From Verrucomicrobiota bacterium (lineage in GTDB: Bacteria > Verrucomicrobiota > Verrucomicrobiia > Opitutales > Opitutaceae), in contig JAUVVA010000016.1 of the NCBI GenBank assembly GCA_030604905.1, positions 1 through 47,597 on the forward strand: a DNA stretch of 47,597 nt, in the 5' to 3' direction. The stretch's first letter is position 1; each line of letters opens with the position of its first letter. The notes beneath the pieces are model-generated. The model was given only the letters and a program-made list of their open reading frames with translations. It did not search any database and was not told the origin of the DNA. Below are positions 8,926 to 17,750 of this stretch, piece by piece. The position numbers were made by a program, and so were the translations under genes.

Positions 8926-9630
8926 TCAGCCGCGGGCGCCTCCGAGATAGACGACCTGACCGGTCACGAACGCGCTCTCCGGCCGCAGGAAAAAATCGAC
9001 CACGTTCCAGACATCCTCTTCGCGACCGAGCCGCGGGATGGCCTGCCGCCGCACGAGTTCCTGGATTTTCGCCTCCGGCACGAGCTTGATCAAATCCGTC
9101 GCGACCGGCGTCGGCCCGACGGCGTTGACCGTGATGCCGCTCGCGCCCAGTTCCCGCGCCGCCACCCGCGTGAGCGATTCCACCGCGGCCTTGCTCGCCG
9201 CGTAGACCGCCTCGCCCTCCAAATCGAGCGCCGCCGCGACCGTGCTGAAGTTGACGATGCGCCCCCGCTTCTGGCGGCTCATCGCCTTGGCCGCCTCGCG
9301 CAGAAACAGGAAGGATCCCACAAAGTTGGTCTGAAACATCTTGTCCGCGGCCGAACGCGGCGTGAGCAGCAGATGGTTCATGCCCGCGATGCCGGCGTTG
9401 TTGATCAAGGCGTCGAGGCGCCCGTGCCTGGCGACCGTCTCGCGGACCATGCGCACCACGGCCGCCTCGTCGCTCACGTCCAGCTCGTGGTGGGTGTAGC
9501 CTTCCGCGCTCCACTCCGCCGGCCGCCGGCTGCAACCCTCCACCCGCCAGCCCGCCGCGAGCAGACGCTCGGCGATGTGCTTGCCCAGCCCCTTGCGCGA
9601 ACCGGTGACGATCGCGACGCCGGCGCTCAA
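8926..9630 (-). CDS. FabG-like short-chain dehydrogenase/reductase
   Basis: A 234-residue SDR. It shows the NAD(P)-binding TGSRKGLG, the structural NNAG and the catalytic Ser in NFSTVA with YAASK (Tyr and Lys). This is the classical SDR layout seen in 3-ketoacyl-ACP reductases. The start is TTG at 9630, overlapping the stop of the upstream carrier protein as TTGA, which argues for coupled translation and for this start. Its likely role is reduction of the 3-ketoacyl-ACP made by the clustered ketosynthase to a 3-hydroxyacyl-ACP. No dehydratase or enoyl reductase is present next to it. Confidence 0.88.
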   Translation of the reverse strand: MSAGVAIVTGSRKGLGKHIAERLLAAGWRVEGCSRRPAEWSAEGYTHHELDVSDEAAVVRMVRETVARHGRLDALINNAGIAGMNHLLLTPRSAADKMFQTNFVGSFLFLREAAKAMSRQKRGRIVNFSTVAAALDLEGEAVYAASKAAVESLTRVAARELGASGITVNAVGPTPVATDLIKLVPEAKIQELVRRQAIPRLGREEDVWNVVDFFLRPESAFVTGQVVYLGGARG

Positions 9631-9923
9631 GACGCGGCCTCCAGTTTCTCCACCACGTAATCGGCCAGCGACTCGACGCGCCGGAAGGGCGAGTAGCGGA
9701 GGCTCATCGCGCGCTCGTCGGCGAGCACGATCTCCTTGCCGAAGCGCGCCGCCACCTTCTCCTCCAAATCCACGATCAAGCTCACCAGCCCGATGCTATC
9801 GAGCACGGCCTTCTCGCCCAGCAGACGAGTCTCCGGCGTGGGCGCCGCAAGCTCCGGATGGGCGCTCACCGCGCTCTGCTCGCGCAGCGACTCAAGGATC
9901 AGCTCGACGATCTCGGCTTTCAT
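9627..9923 (-). CDS. Acyl carrier protein (first, 98 aa)
   Basis: A 98-residue carrier protein. The phosphopantetheine attachment motif is LDSIGLVSLI with Ser43, followed by the acidic helix VDLEEKVAARFG. The N-terminus has about 20 residues more than AcpP. It differs strongly in sequence from the 75-residue carrier at 6094, so the block encodes two distinct carriers, perhaps one loaded by the AMP ligase and one used for extension. It overlaps the SDR gene by 3 bp. Confidence 0.85.
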   Translation of the reverse strand: MKAEIVELILESLREQSAVSAHPELAAPTPETRLLGEKAVLDSIGLVSLIVDLEEKVAARFGKEIVLADERAMSLRYSPFRRVESLADYVVEKLEAAS

Positions 9924-9986
9924 GCGCGGGTGCTAGCTTCCACCTCGTCCAGCGTCAACTCGCCGGAGCAGGCGGCGCCGGCGGGC

Positions 9987-11015
9987 TCAGGTCTTGGCCG
10001 AGGCCCGGAAGCTCCGCTCCGCGAAGAGAAAAAACGCCGCCCAGAGCCCGCAGACGAGGAGGCCGGCCCCGACCGAGGCGGCCCAGGAGGGCACCTGCGT
10101 CGCGCCCAGCACCAACGCAAGCACCGCGAGTTGCCCCGCCATTTCCCAACCCGTCACGAACCCGTGGCTTTTGCCGGAGCGGATCAGCCGCTGATAAAAG
10201 TGCTCCCGATGCGCCTCATACCAACGCTCCCGCCGCGCCATCCGGCGCATCAATGTCACGCCCGTGTCCAAGACGAAATTGGCGTGCAGGAGACCGACCA
10301 GAAAAAGCCACTGCCAGCCCGCCTCGTTCGCCAGCCACCAGCCCGTCGTCGCGAGCAGGCAGCCGAGGGGCGCGCTGCTCACGTCGCCCATGAACATCCG
10401 CGCCCGCGGAAAGTTGTGCGGCAGGAAACCCGCGGCCGCCCCGGCGACCAACAGCGAGAGCCAGACCACCGGATGCGTCGGCGTCAGTCCCGCCACCAGG
10501 CCCAGCGCCGCCGTGCCGATCCCGGTCACGAGCGCCTGTCCGCCCGCGATCCCGTTGATCCCGTCCATGAAATTGAAGGCGTTGGTGTAGCCCGCCAGCC
10601 AGAGAAAGCCGACCACGCAGAGCACCCCGCTCGCCACCAGCGACGCCACGCCCTCCAGCGCGAGATCCGGCACGCCAAGCACCCAGATGAAGCTCACCGC
10701 CACCAGACCATGGCAGCCGAAACGAATCGCCGGCCCGATCGACTTGAGGTCGTCGATGAAGGAGACGAGCGCGAGCAGAAGGACGCCGGCCGCGATGATC
10801 GCCGCCTCGGTCGCGTCCGGGCCGCCTCTCACCGCCGCGAAGACCAACCCCGCGAGAATCGTGCCGATGATCGCCACCCCGCCGCCGCGCACCGTGGGCA
10901 CCGTATGGGAGGATCTCGCGTTCGGCCGGTCGATCACCCCGCATCGCCTGAGCAATCCGGCCGCGGGCCAACAGAGGACAAAGCTGCAGATCAGGCTCAG
11001 CAGGAAGGGCAACAT
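9987..11015 (-). CDS. WecA/MraY-family undecaprenyl-phosphate sugar-1-phosphate transferase
   Basis: A 342-residue polytopic membrane protein with about 10-11 hydrophobic segments. Family motifs are RPNARSSH near the N-terminus, the Mg-binding FIDDLKSIGP, NAFNFMDGINGIAGG, the PRARMFMGDVSSAPLG loop, and HREHFYQRL, equivalent to the His-rich loop of WecA. Such enzymes move a HexNAc-1-phosphate from a UDP-sugar to undecaprenyl phosphate and start O-antigen, capsule or exopolysaccharide units. The downstream acyl-ACP genes (63 bp to the first carrier) imply that the sugar, or another sugar in the same glycan, is acylated. The precise donor sugar is unknown. Confidence 0.9.
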   Translation of the reverse strand: MLPFLLSLICSFVLCWPAAGLLRRCGVIDRPNARSSHTVPTVRGGGVAIIGTILAGLVFAAVRGGPDATEAAIIAAGVLLLALVSFIDDLKSIGPAIRFGCHGLVAVSFIWVLGVPDLALEGVASLVASGVLCVVGFLWLAGYTNAFNFMDGINGIAGGQALVTGIGTAALGLVAGLTPTHPVVWLSLLVAGAAAGFLPHNFPRARMFMGDVSSAPLGCLLATTGWWLANEAGWQWLFLVGLLHANFVLDTGVTLMRRMARRERWYEAHREHFYQRLIRSGKSHGFVTGWEMAGQLAVLALVLGATQVPSWAASVGAGLLVCGLWAAFFLFAERSFRASAKT

Positions 11016-11131
11016 ACGGACGGGGTCGCCGAGATGATACCAGCCGGCCCGGCAAAGGAATGAAAAAATCCGGCTCTGCTCAAAAGTGCGGGCGCTCCGC
11101 TCGCATTCCTGCCGATACCGCGCGGGGTCGC

Positions 11132-12058
11132 TCAGAAAAGATCATCCACGCGCGCCTCCGCCGCCGGCACCACGCGCAGCTCCGCGCCCGGCAGCTGGGT
11201 GCGAAACCAGGTGCGCTGCTTGCGCACCAGCTTCCAGGTATTGAGCGCGATCAGGGGCGCCAGCTCGGCCTCCGGCAGCTCGCCGCGCAGCATCGCCAGC
11301 GTCTCGCGGTAGCCGATCGCCGCGGCCGCGCTCGGATTCTCCTCGATGCCCTCCGCGCGCAGCCGGCGCACCTCCTCCACCAATCCTTCACGCAACATCG
11401 CCCGCACCCGCCGCTCGACTCGCTCCCGCAGCTCCTCCGGCCGCCGCTCCAGCAGCACCGTCCGCAACCGCCAGCCCGCGAACGGCCCCGGCCGCGCCGC
11501 AAACTCGGCGGCCAGCTCGACCAAGGTGCGCCCGCTCGCGCGACACCGCTCGAGGGCGCGCGTCACGCGCCGCGGATTGCGCGTATCCAGTCCGCCGAGG
11601 CCGGCCGGGTTGAGCGCGCGCAGCTCCTCCAACAACGACTCCAGGCCCTCGCGCGCCAGCTTGGCCTCGATCTCCGCCCGCAGCTCCGGCGCCACCTCCA
11701 CCTCGTCGACCACCGGCGCGAAAAAACTCTTCAGGTAAAAACCGCTGCCGCCCGTGACCAGGATGGGGCGCCCTCGCGCCGCCAGCTCCTCCACCACCGC
11801 GCGCGCCAGCTCGACGTATCTCGCCACGTCCATCCGCTCGCGCACCTCGCAGACATCGATCAAGTGATGCCGCACCCGCGCCCGCTCGGCCGCGCTCGGT
11901 TTGGCCGTGCCGATGTCCATGCCCCGGTAAAACAGGCTCGCGTCGCAGGACAGAATCTCCGCCCCCCGCGCCTCCGCCCAGCCCAGCGCAAGCTCCGTCT
12001 TGCCCACGGCGGTGGGGCCGGTGAGCACGTAAAGCGTTTGCGACGTTTGTGACGACAT
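11132..12058 (-). CDS. miaA: tRNA dimethylallyltransferase
   Basis: Adds the dimethylallyl group to A37 of tRNAs reading UNN codons. The start at ATG 12058 gives MSSQTSQTLYVLTGPTAVGK, placing the P-loop GPTAVGKT near the N-terminus as in the family. Downstream are CDASLFYRGMDIGTAKP, the PILVTGGSGFYLKSF loop and RKQRTWFRTQ near the C-terminus. Length 308 residues is normal. The upstream in-frame extension to 12286 overlaps the divergent glycosyltransferase and is not MiaA-like. A 116-bp gap separates it from the WecA-like gene on the same strand. Confidence 0.95.
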   Translation of the reverse strand: MSSQTSQTLYVLTGPTAVGKTELALGWAEARGAEILSCDASLFYRGMDIGTAKPSAAERARVRHHLIDVCEVRERMDVARYVELARAVVEELAARGRPILVTGGSGFYLKSFFAPVVDEVEVAPELRAEIEAKLAREGLESLLEELRALNPAGLGGLDTRNPRRVTRALERCRASGRTLVELAAEFAARPGPFAGWRLRTVLLERRPEELRERVERRVRAMLREGLVEEVRRLRAEGIEENPSAAAAIGYRETLAMLRGELPEAELAPLIALNTWKLVRKQRTWFRTQLPGAELRVVPAAEARVDDLF

Positions 12059-12131
12059 GGTGATAATAGCCCTCGTTCCCGGGCTTTGCCGTTGCGTATC
12101 CACTCCCGCACGACGAGCTCCCGTCGCAAGC

Positions 12132-13340
12132 GTGAAACTCGCCCTCGTCACCGAAACCTTCCCCCCCGAGATCAACGGCGTCGCCATGACGCTCGGGCAA
12201 CTCGCCGCCGGCCTCACCCGCCACGCCATCGCCGTCACGGTGCACCGGCCGCGCCAGCGCGTCGACGCCGGCCGCGCTCGCGGCACGCTTTTCCCGCCCT
12301 CCGAAATCCGCCCCTACGCGGAGATGCTCCACGCGGGCCTGCCCATCCCCGGCTACTCCTTGCTGAGACTCGGCCTGCCCGCCCGCGGCACCCTGCTGCG
12401 CGCCTGGCGGGAAGCACGCCCGGACGTCGTGCATATCGCCACCGAGGGCCCGCTCGGCTGGGCCGCCCTCTCCGCCGCGGGCAGCCTCGGCATCCCCCTC
12501 GCCTCCTCCTTTCACACCAACTTCCACAGTTACTCCAGGCACTACGGCTTCTCTTTCCTCACCCGCCCCGCCCTCGCCTACCTGCGCTGGTTCCACAACC
12601 GCACCCGCATCACCCTCTCGCCCACCGAGGAGCTCAACCGGGAGCTCGCCCGCGACGGCTTCCACGGCATGCGCCTGCTCTCGCGCGGCGTCGACACCGA
12701 GCACTTCTCCCCCGCCCGCCGCGACGACACGCTCCGCTCCGCCTGGGGCGCCGGCCCCGACGACCCCGTGTTCCTTCACGTCAGCCGCCTCGCCGCCGAA
12801 AAAAACTACGATCTGCTCTTCCGCGCCTGGTCCGAGATCCGCGCCACCCAAGCCCGCGCCCGCTTCGTCGTCGTCAGCGACGGGCCGCTGCGAAAAAAGC
12901 TCTCCCGCACGCACCCCTGGGCCCTCTTCACCGGCTTCCTCGACCGCGACGACCTCGCCCGGCACTATGCCTCGGCCGATATTTTCCTCTACCCGAGCCT
13001 CACCGAGACCTTTGGCAACGTGATCACCGAGGCCATGGCCAGCGGTCTCTCCGTGTCCGCCTACGATTACGCCGCCGCCGCCCGCTATATCCGCCACGGG
13101 GAGAACGGCCTGCTGGCGCCCTTCGACGACGCGAGCGCCTTCCTCGCCAACGCCCGCCGCCTCGCCGCCGAGGACCCCCGGCCTCGGCGCCAGCTCGGGC
13201 TCGTGGCCCGCGCCACCGCCGAGAACATCCCTTGGTCGCGGGTTATCGAAGGTTTTGCCCGCGACTTGCGCGAGGTCGCCGGCCTCGGCGGGTCCGGGCC
13301 CGCGCCCTCGACCACCAAGCTCGCCGCCACCTCCTCCTGA
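12132..13340 (+). CDS. GT4-family glycosyltransferase
   Basis: A 402-residue GT-B glycosyltransferase. The chosen start is GTG 12132, giving VKLALVTETFPPEINGVAMT, the usual opening with a flexible Gly-Val loop; an ATG at 12057 lies against the miaA start and adds non-family sequence. The C-terminal domain carries LHVSRLAAEKNYDLLF and the EX7E-type motif SLTETFGNVITEAMASG that binds the nucleotide-sugar donor. The N-terminus resembles the MgtA/PimB-like mannosyltransferase group, so a GDP-mannose donor is possible but unproven. It is divergent from miaA with a 73-bp gap, and followed by a lipid-kinase-like gene; both fit envelope lipid or glycolipid synthesis. Confidence 0.88.
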   Translation: MKLALVTETFPPEINGVAMTLGQLAAGLTRHAIAVTVHRPRQRVDAGRARGTLFPPSEIRPYAEMLHAGLPIPGYSLLRLGLPARGTLLRAWREARPDVVHIATEGPLGWAALSAAGSLGIPLASSFHTNFHSYSRHYGFSFLTRPALAYLRWFHNRTRITLSPTEELNRELARDGFHGMRLLSRGVDTEHFSPARRDDTLRSAWGAGPDDPVFLHVSRLAAEKNYDLLFRAWSEIRATQARARFVVVSDGPLRKKLSRTHPWALFTGFLDRDDLARHYASADIFLYPSLTETFGNVITEAMASGLSVSAYDYAAAARYIRHGENGLLAPFDDASAFLANARRLAAEDPRPRRQLGLVARATAENIPWSRVIEGFARDLREVAGLGGSGPAPSTTKLAATSS

Positions 13341-13431
13341 ACCTCGTGGCTCCGCAATCCCCCTCCTCGCCTCCCCGCCCCGCATTGTTCAGGGATCATC
13401 GGTCCCCCGACACCGGTCCCCTCGCGTAGCG

Positions 13432-14397
13432 ATGCCTCTCCCCCGCGCCAGATTCATTTTCAACCCGCGCTCCGGTCACAACGCCCGGAACCCGTGGCTG
13501 CTTGAGCGCGCCCGCGCCTTCATCGCCGAGCACCGGCTCGACGCCGCGGTGGTGCCCACCGAGCGCCCGCTCCACGCGACCGAGCTCGCCCTCCGCGCCC
13601 TCGACGAGGGCTGCCGCCTCGTGGTCGCGATCGGCGGCGACGGCACGATGAACGAGGTGGCGAGCGCGCTCGTCGGCACCGACGCGACCCTCGGCCTCAT
13701 CCCCTGTGGCTCCGGCAACGGCCTCGGCCGCCACCTCGGCATCCCCGGCCCCGGTCGCGGCGCCTTCCGCGCCCTCCTCGACGGCCACACCCGGATGATC
13801 GACACCGGCCTCGCCGCCGGGCACCCCTTCTTCAACGCCATGGGGCTCGGTTTCGACGCCGAGATCAGCGCCCGTTTCAACAACCTCGCCACCCGCGGCC
13901 TGCCCGCCTACGCCCGCACCACCCTGCGGACCCTGCTCGGGTATCGACCGGAAGAATACACCATCCACGCCGACGGCGCCCGCCGCATCCGCTCGCACGC
14001 CTTCCTCGTCGCCGTGGCCAATTCCGACCAATACGGCAACGACTGCTACATCGCGCCGCACGCCCGGGTGGACGACGGCCAGCTCGACCTCACCCTCCTG
14101 CGCCGCCTCACCCTCTTGAACGCCCTCCCCCTCGCCGAGCGCCTCTTCACCAAGCGCCTCGACGGCTCGCCCAGCGTGGTGCGCCTGCGCTCCGCGCGCT
14201 TCGTGATCGAGCGCTCCTCCCCGGGCCTGCTCCACACCGACGGAGAGGTGCGGCGCTGCGGCCCCCGGATCGAGATCACCGTGCGCCCCTCCAGCCTCCG
14301 CATCGCCGCCCCCCGGGCGGTCGAGCCCCGCCCCCTCTGGCCGAAGCTGCACCGCGCGTTCAAGCGCCGGGCCCGCGCCTCGCTCGCCGGTTCCTGA
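13432..14397 (+). CDS. Diacylglycerol kinase / LCB5-YegS family lipid kinase
   Basis: A 321-residue protein beginning MPLPRARFIFNPRSGHNARN. The catalytic-domain signatures are VVAIGGDGTMNEVASALV and LIPCGSGNGLGRHL, and the C-terminal beta-sandwich has DDGQLDLTLLRR and LLHTDGEV. The family phosphorylates lipid hydroxyls such as diacylglycerol, sphingoid bases or undecaprenol. The start ATG 13432 places the NPRSG motif at the normal distance. Being next to a GT4 glycosyltransferase suggests a role in envelope lipids. The specific lipid substrate is unknown. Confidence 0.9.
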   Translation: MPLPRARFIFNPRSGHNARNPWLLERARAFIAEHRLDAAVVPTERPLHATELALRALDEGCRLVVAIGGDGTMNEVASALVGTDATLGLIPCGSGNGLGRHLGIPGPGRGAFRALLDGHTRMIDTGLAAGHPFFNAMGLGFDAEISARFNNLATRGLPAYARTTLRTLLGYRPEEYTIHADGARRIRSHAFLVAVANSDQYGNDCYIAPHARVDDGQLDLTLLRRLTLLNALPLAERLFTKRLDGSPSVVRLRSARFVIERSSPGLLHTDGEVRRCGPRIEITVRPSSLRIAAPRAVEPRPLWPKLHRAFKRRARASLAGS

Positions 14398-14470
14398 ACG
14401 GGCGGCCGCCGCCGCTCGCCTTTAGGCTCGCGCCACACCCCGCGAGCTCACGCAATCCCGGGCTTCACCC

Positions 14471-16267
14471 ATGACTTGGGAAATCGCCCTCATCTTTGCG
14501 CTGCTCGTCGGCACCCTCGCCCTCTTCATGTGGGAGAAGTTTTCGCCCGACCTCGTCGCGCTCGGCCTCTTCTGCGTTCTGGCCCTCACGCCGCTCCTCC
14601 CGGCCAAGGACACCTTCGCCGTCTTCGCCAATGCCGCGCCCTTTACCGTCGGGGCCATGTTCGTGCTCAGCGCCGCCCTCGTGAAGTGCGGCGCCATCGA
14701 CCGGCTCTCCTACATGGTCGAGCGCGCCGGCGGCTGGTCCTACCCGCTCGTCATCGCCGGCATGGTGCTGGTCGTCGCCGCCACCTCGGCCTTCATCAAC
14801 AACACCCCCGTCGTCGTGGTTTTCCTGCCCGTCGTGCTCAACCTCGCGCGGCGCATGAAGCTGGCTCCCTCCAAGCTTCTCATCCCCCTCTCCTACGGCG
14901 CCATCTTCGGCGGTTGCTGCACGCTCATCGGCACCAGCACCAACCTGGTGGTCAACGGCGTCGTCACCTCCCGCGGCCTGCAGGGCTTCTCCATGTTCGA
15001 GTTCGCCTGGCTCGGCATCCCCTCCGCCATCCTCGGCGCGACCTACCTGGCCCTCTTCGGCAAACGCCTGCTGCCCGACCGCGCCATGCTGACCTCGATC
15101 CTCACCGAGGAGGAACGCCGCGAATACATCACCGAGGCCTTCGTGCAACCCGCCGCGCCCGCCGTCGGCAAGACCCTCGACGAGGCCGGGCTCACCTCCA
15201 AGCGCGGCATCCGCGTCCTCGAGATCGTGCGCGACGGCGTCGCCCTGCCCTTCGAGACCAAGGTCACCAAGCTCGAGTCCGGCGACCGCCTCGTGCTCGC
15301 CTGCCGCCCCCAGGGCATCGCCGCCGCCCGCGGCGTGCAGGGCATCGACCTCGTCTCCGAACTCGCCCTCGGCCTCGAACAGATCGCCGCCCACGAGGGC
15401 TCGCTCGTCGAGGCCGTCGTCAACCCCAACTCCGACCTCGTCGGCCGCTCGGTCCGCGACCTCAACTTCCGCCAGCGCTACCGCATGGTCGTCCTCGCCC
15501 TCCACCGCCAGGGCCGCAACGTGCGGGAGAAGGTCGAGTCCCTGCCCCTCGCCCCCGGCGACGTGCTCCTCATGATGGGCACCGACCAGGCGATCGACTC
15601 GCTGCAAAACTCCTCCGACCTCGTGGTCTTCGACCGCGCCCGCACCCCCGCCCGCCCCAAGACCCGCTACATGCCGCTCGTGCTCGGCGTGATCGCCGCC
15701 GCCATCCTCGGCGAGGTGCTCGGCATCGTGCCCATCGCCGTCGGCGCCCTCGTCGGCTGCGTCATCGTCTGCGCCGCCGGCTGCCTCACCACCAAGGAGG
15801 CCTACGATTCCATCGAGTGGCCCGTGCTCTTCCTCATCTACGCCATGCTCGCGGCCGGCCTGGCCCTCGACCACACCGGCGGCGCGGCCTGGATCGCCAA
15901 GGTCGTGGTCTCCGGCGTGCACCACTTCGTGACGCCCGAATGGAAACCCCTGGTCATGCTCGGCGCGGTCTACCTCATCACCACCGTCCTCACCGAGATA
16001 TTGTCCAACAACGCGGTCGCGGCGCTCATGGTGCCCATCGTGCTCGGCATCGCCCAGCAGCTCGGCGTCGACCCCCGGCCCTTCCTCGTCGCCCTCGCCT
16101 TCGCGGCCTCGGCCTCCTTCGCCACCCCGATCGGTTACCAGACCAACACCTACGTGTATGGCGTCGGCGGATACAAGTTTGGCGATTTCGTGAAGATCGG
16201 CGCCCCGCTCAACCTTATGTGCATGGCGGTCGCCGTGATCATCATCCCGCGGGTCTGGTCCTTCTGA
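14471..16267 (+). CDS. SLC13-family permease with two TrkA-C (RCK_C) domains
   Basis: A 598-residue membrane protein. The N-terminal half has the sodium/anion symporter motif SAFINNTPVVVVFLP and LIGTSTNLVVNG. A soluble central region (about res 215-390) contains two RCK_C-like modules ending in SGDRLVLAC and PGDVLLMMGT. The C-terminal half repeats the fold with LSNNAVAALMVPI and TPIGYQTNTYVYG. This is the DASS/SLC13 group with an intervening TrkA-C pair; members move sulfate, di- or tricarboxylates or similar anions with Na+. Substrate is not determined by the sequence. It stands alone on the plus strand and starts after a C-rich leader without a Shine-Dalgarno. Confidence 0.9.
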   Translation: MTWEIALIFALLVGTLALFMWEKFSPDLVALGLFCVLALTPLLPAKDTFAVFANAAPFTVGAMFVLSAALVKCGAIDRLSYMVERAGGWSYPLVIAGMVLVVAATSAFINNTPVVVVFLPVVLNLARRMKLAPSKLLIPLSYGAIFGGCCTLIGTSTNLVVNGVVTSRGLQGFSMFEFAWLGIPSAILGATYLALFGKRLLPDRAMLTSILTEEERREYITEAFVQPAAPAVGKTLDEAGLTSKRGIRVLEIVRDGVALPFETKVTKLESGDRLVLACRPQGIAAARGVQGIDLVSELALGLEQIAAHEGSLVEAVVNPNSDLVGRSVRDLNFRQRYRMVVLALHRQGRNVREKVESLPLAPGDVLLMMGTDQAIDSLQNSSDLVVFDRARTPARPKTRYMPLVLGVIAAAILGEVLGIVPIAVGALVGCVIVCAAGCLTTKEAYDSIEWPVLFLIYAMLAAGLALDHTGGAAWIAKVVVSGVHHFVTPEWKPLVMLGAVYLITTVLTEILSNNAVAALMVPIVLGIAQQLGVDPRPFLVALAFAASASFATPIGYQTNTYVYGVGGYKFGDFVKIGAPLNLMCMAVAVIIIPRVWSF

Positions 16268-16323
16268 CGCGGCTGGCGTCGCGATGGGTTTTCCGCTAGG
16301 GAAGGCCGCAGCTTTTCCGCCAC

Positions 16324-17484
16324 ATGTCCTCGCCCCGCCCGCTCCCGCGCCCCGATTGGGTGTCCCTGCTCACCCGGGTGGCCGGCCCTCCGCTCGCCGC
16401 GCTGGCCGAGGGGAGGCTCCGCGCCACCATGCCGGTGCAGGCCCGGCCCGGGCAGGAGGCCGACCGCGCTCGCGCCACCCACATCGAAGCGCTCGCCCGC
16501 AGCCTCGCCGGCCTCGCGCCCTGGCTGGGCCTCGCCACGGCGCCGCCCACGGAGGTCGACGCGCAGGCGCACTTCCGCCAGCTCGCCCGACGCGCGCTCT
16601 GCCAGGCGCTAGACCCCCGCTCGCCCGACGCCCTCGACTTTCGGGCCGGCGTGCAGCCGCTGGTCGACGGCGCCTTCCTCGCCCACGCGATGCTGCGCGC
16701 GCCGGGACCGCTCTTCCACGCCCTCGATTCCGTCACGCGCGAGCGCCTGCTCGCCGGCCTGCGCGCCACGCGGAGCATCACCCCCTACTTCAACAACTGG
16801 CTGCTTTTCTCCGCCATGATCGAGGCCGCCCTGCTGCGCTTCACCGGCGAGGCCGACCGCACCCGCATCGACTACGCCCTGCGCCAGCACGAACAGTGGT
16901 ATAAGGGCGACGGAGCCTACGGCGACGGGCCGGAGTTCCACTGGGACTACTACAACAGCTTCGTCATCCAGCCCATGCTGCTCGACGTGCTCGAGATCGC
17001 CTGCGAGGCCGACGAGCGTTGGCGCTCGCTGCTGCCGGCGGTGCGCCGCCGCGGCGCCCGCTACGCCGTCGTGCTGGAGCGCATGATCGCCCCGGACGGC
17101 AGCTTCCCGCCCCTCGGGCGCTCGCTCGCCTACCGCTGCGGCGCCTTCCAGCACCTCGCCCACCTCGCGCTCCGCCGCGAGCTGCCCTCCGAGCTCGCCC
17201 CCGCCGGCGTGCGCGCCGCCCTCGGCGCCGTCATCCGCCGCACCCTCGAGGCCCCGGGCACCTTCGACTCCTCCGGTTGGCTGCGCATCGGCCTCGCCGG
17301 CGACCAGCCCGACCTCGCCGAGCCCTACATCAGCACCGGCAGCCTCTACCTGTGCAGCACCGCCTTTCTCCCTCTCGGCCTGCCCGAGGAGGACGCCTTC
17401 TGGTCCCTGCCCGACGCCCCGTGGACCAGCCTGCGCATCTGGAACGGGGAGGACCTGCCCGCCGACCACGCCCTCCACGGCTGA
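16324..17484 (+). CDS. DUF2264-domain protein
   Basis: A 386-residue cytosolic protein with no signal peptide. The family hallmarks are ITPYFNNWLLFSAMIEAALL, WYKGDGAYGDGPEFHWDYYN followed by SFVIQPMLLDVL, and PDGSFPPLGRSLAYRCG. DUF2264 proteins are predicted alpha/alpha toroids related to glycan-degrading lyases and unsaturated glucuronyl hydrolases, so a role in polysaccharide breakdown is likely but unproven. It is convergent with pheA across a repeat-bearing gap. Confidence 0.88.
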   Translation: MSSPRPLPRPDWVSLLTRVAGPPLAALAEGRLRATMPVQARPGQEADRARATHIEALARSLAGLAPWLGLATAPPTEVDAQAHFRQLARRALCQALDPRSPDALDFRAGVQPLVDGAFLAHAMLRAPGPLFHALDSVTRERLLAGLRATRSITPYFNNWLLFSAMIEAALLRFTGEADRTRIDYALRQHEQWYKGDGAYGDGPEFHWDYYNSFVIQPMLLDVLEIACEADERWRSLLPAVRRRGARYAVVLERMIAPDGSFPPLGRSLAYRCGAFQHLAHLALRRELPSELAPAGVRAALGAVIRRTLEAPGTFDSSGWLRIGLAGDQPDLAEPYISTGSLYLCSTAFLPLGLPEEDAFWSLPDAPWTSLRIWNGEDLPADHALHG

Positions 17485-17575
17485 AGGCGGGCGCCGGGAA
17501 CGCCACGTTGCGAGCGAGGACGAAGCGAGGCCGCGGGACTGGCCTCATACCAGCAGCTAAAAAGATTCAGGCTTT

Positions 17576-17710
17576 AACCACAGATTACACGGATGGACAC
17601 AGATGGGCAAAGGCGGGGCTTTGACCACTGATCACGCGGATGGGCGCCCGATAATGACTGGTGAACGTCCTGCTTCTTATCCGTGATTATCGGTGCCATC
17701 TGTGGTCGAA
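17576..17710. repeat. Inverted ACCACAGAT/ACACGGAT intergenic repeat
   Basis: Occupies the gap between convergent DUF2264 and pheA genes. The left part reads TAACCACAGATTACACGGAT and continues with ACACAGATGG; the right end (to 17710), on the other strand, reads ACCACAGATGGCACCGATAA then TCACGGAT. The middle contains another variant (GACCACTGATCACGCGGAT). It forms a long imperfect hairpin. Similar ACCACAGAT-type repeats are widespread in intergenic DNA of several bacterial phyla. Confidence 0.7.
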
Positions 17711-17750
17711 TTTCAGGCTCCAAAAGTCTAGTTCTTCACAGCCGTCGGTA

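Noticed and set aside
12057-12131. Longer start for the GT4 glycosyltransferase
   Set aside because: The ATG at 12057 is part of a CATG shared with the miaA start, and the 25 extra residues are not family-like.
14465-15925. 486-codon minus-strand open frame
   Set aside because: Antisense shadow of the SLC13 permease gene; Asp/His/Glu-rich with no motif.
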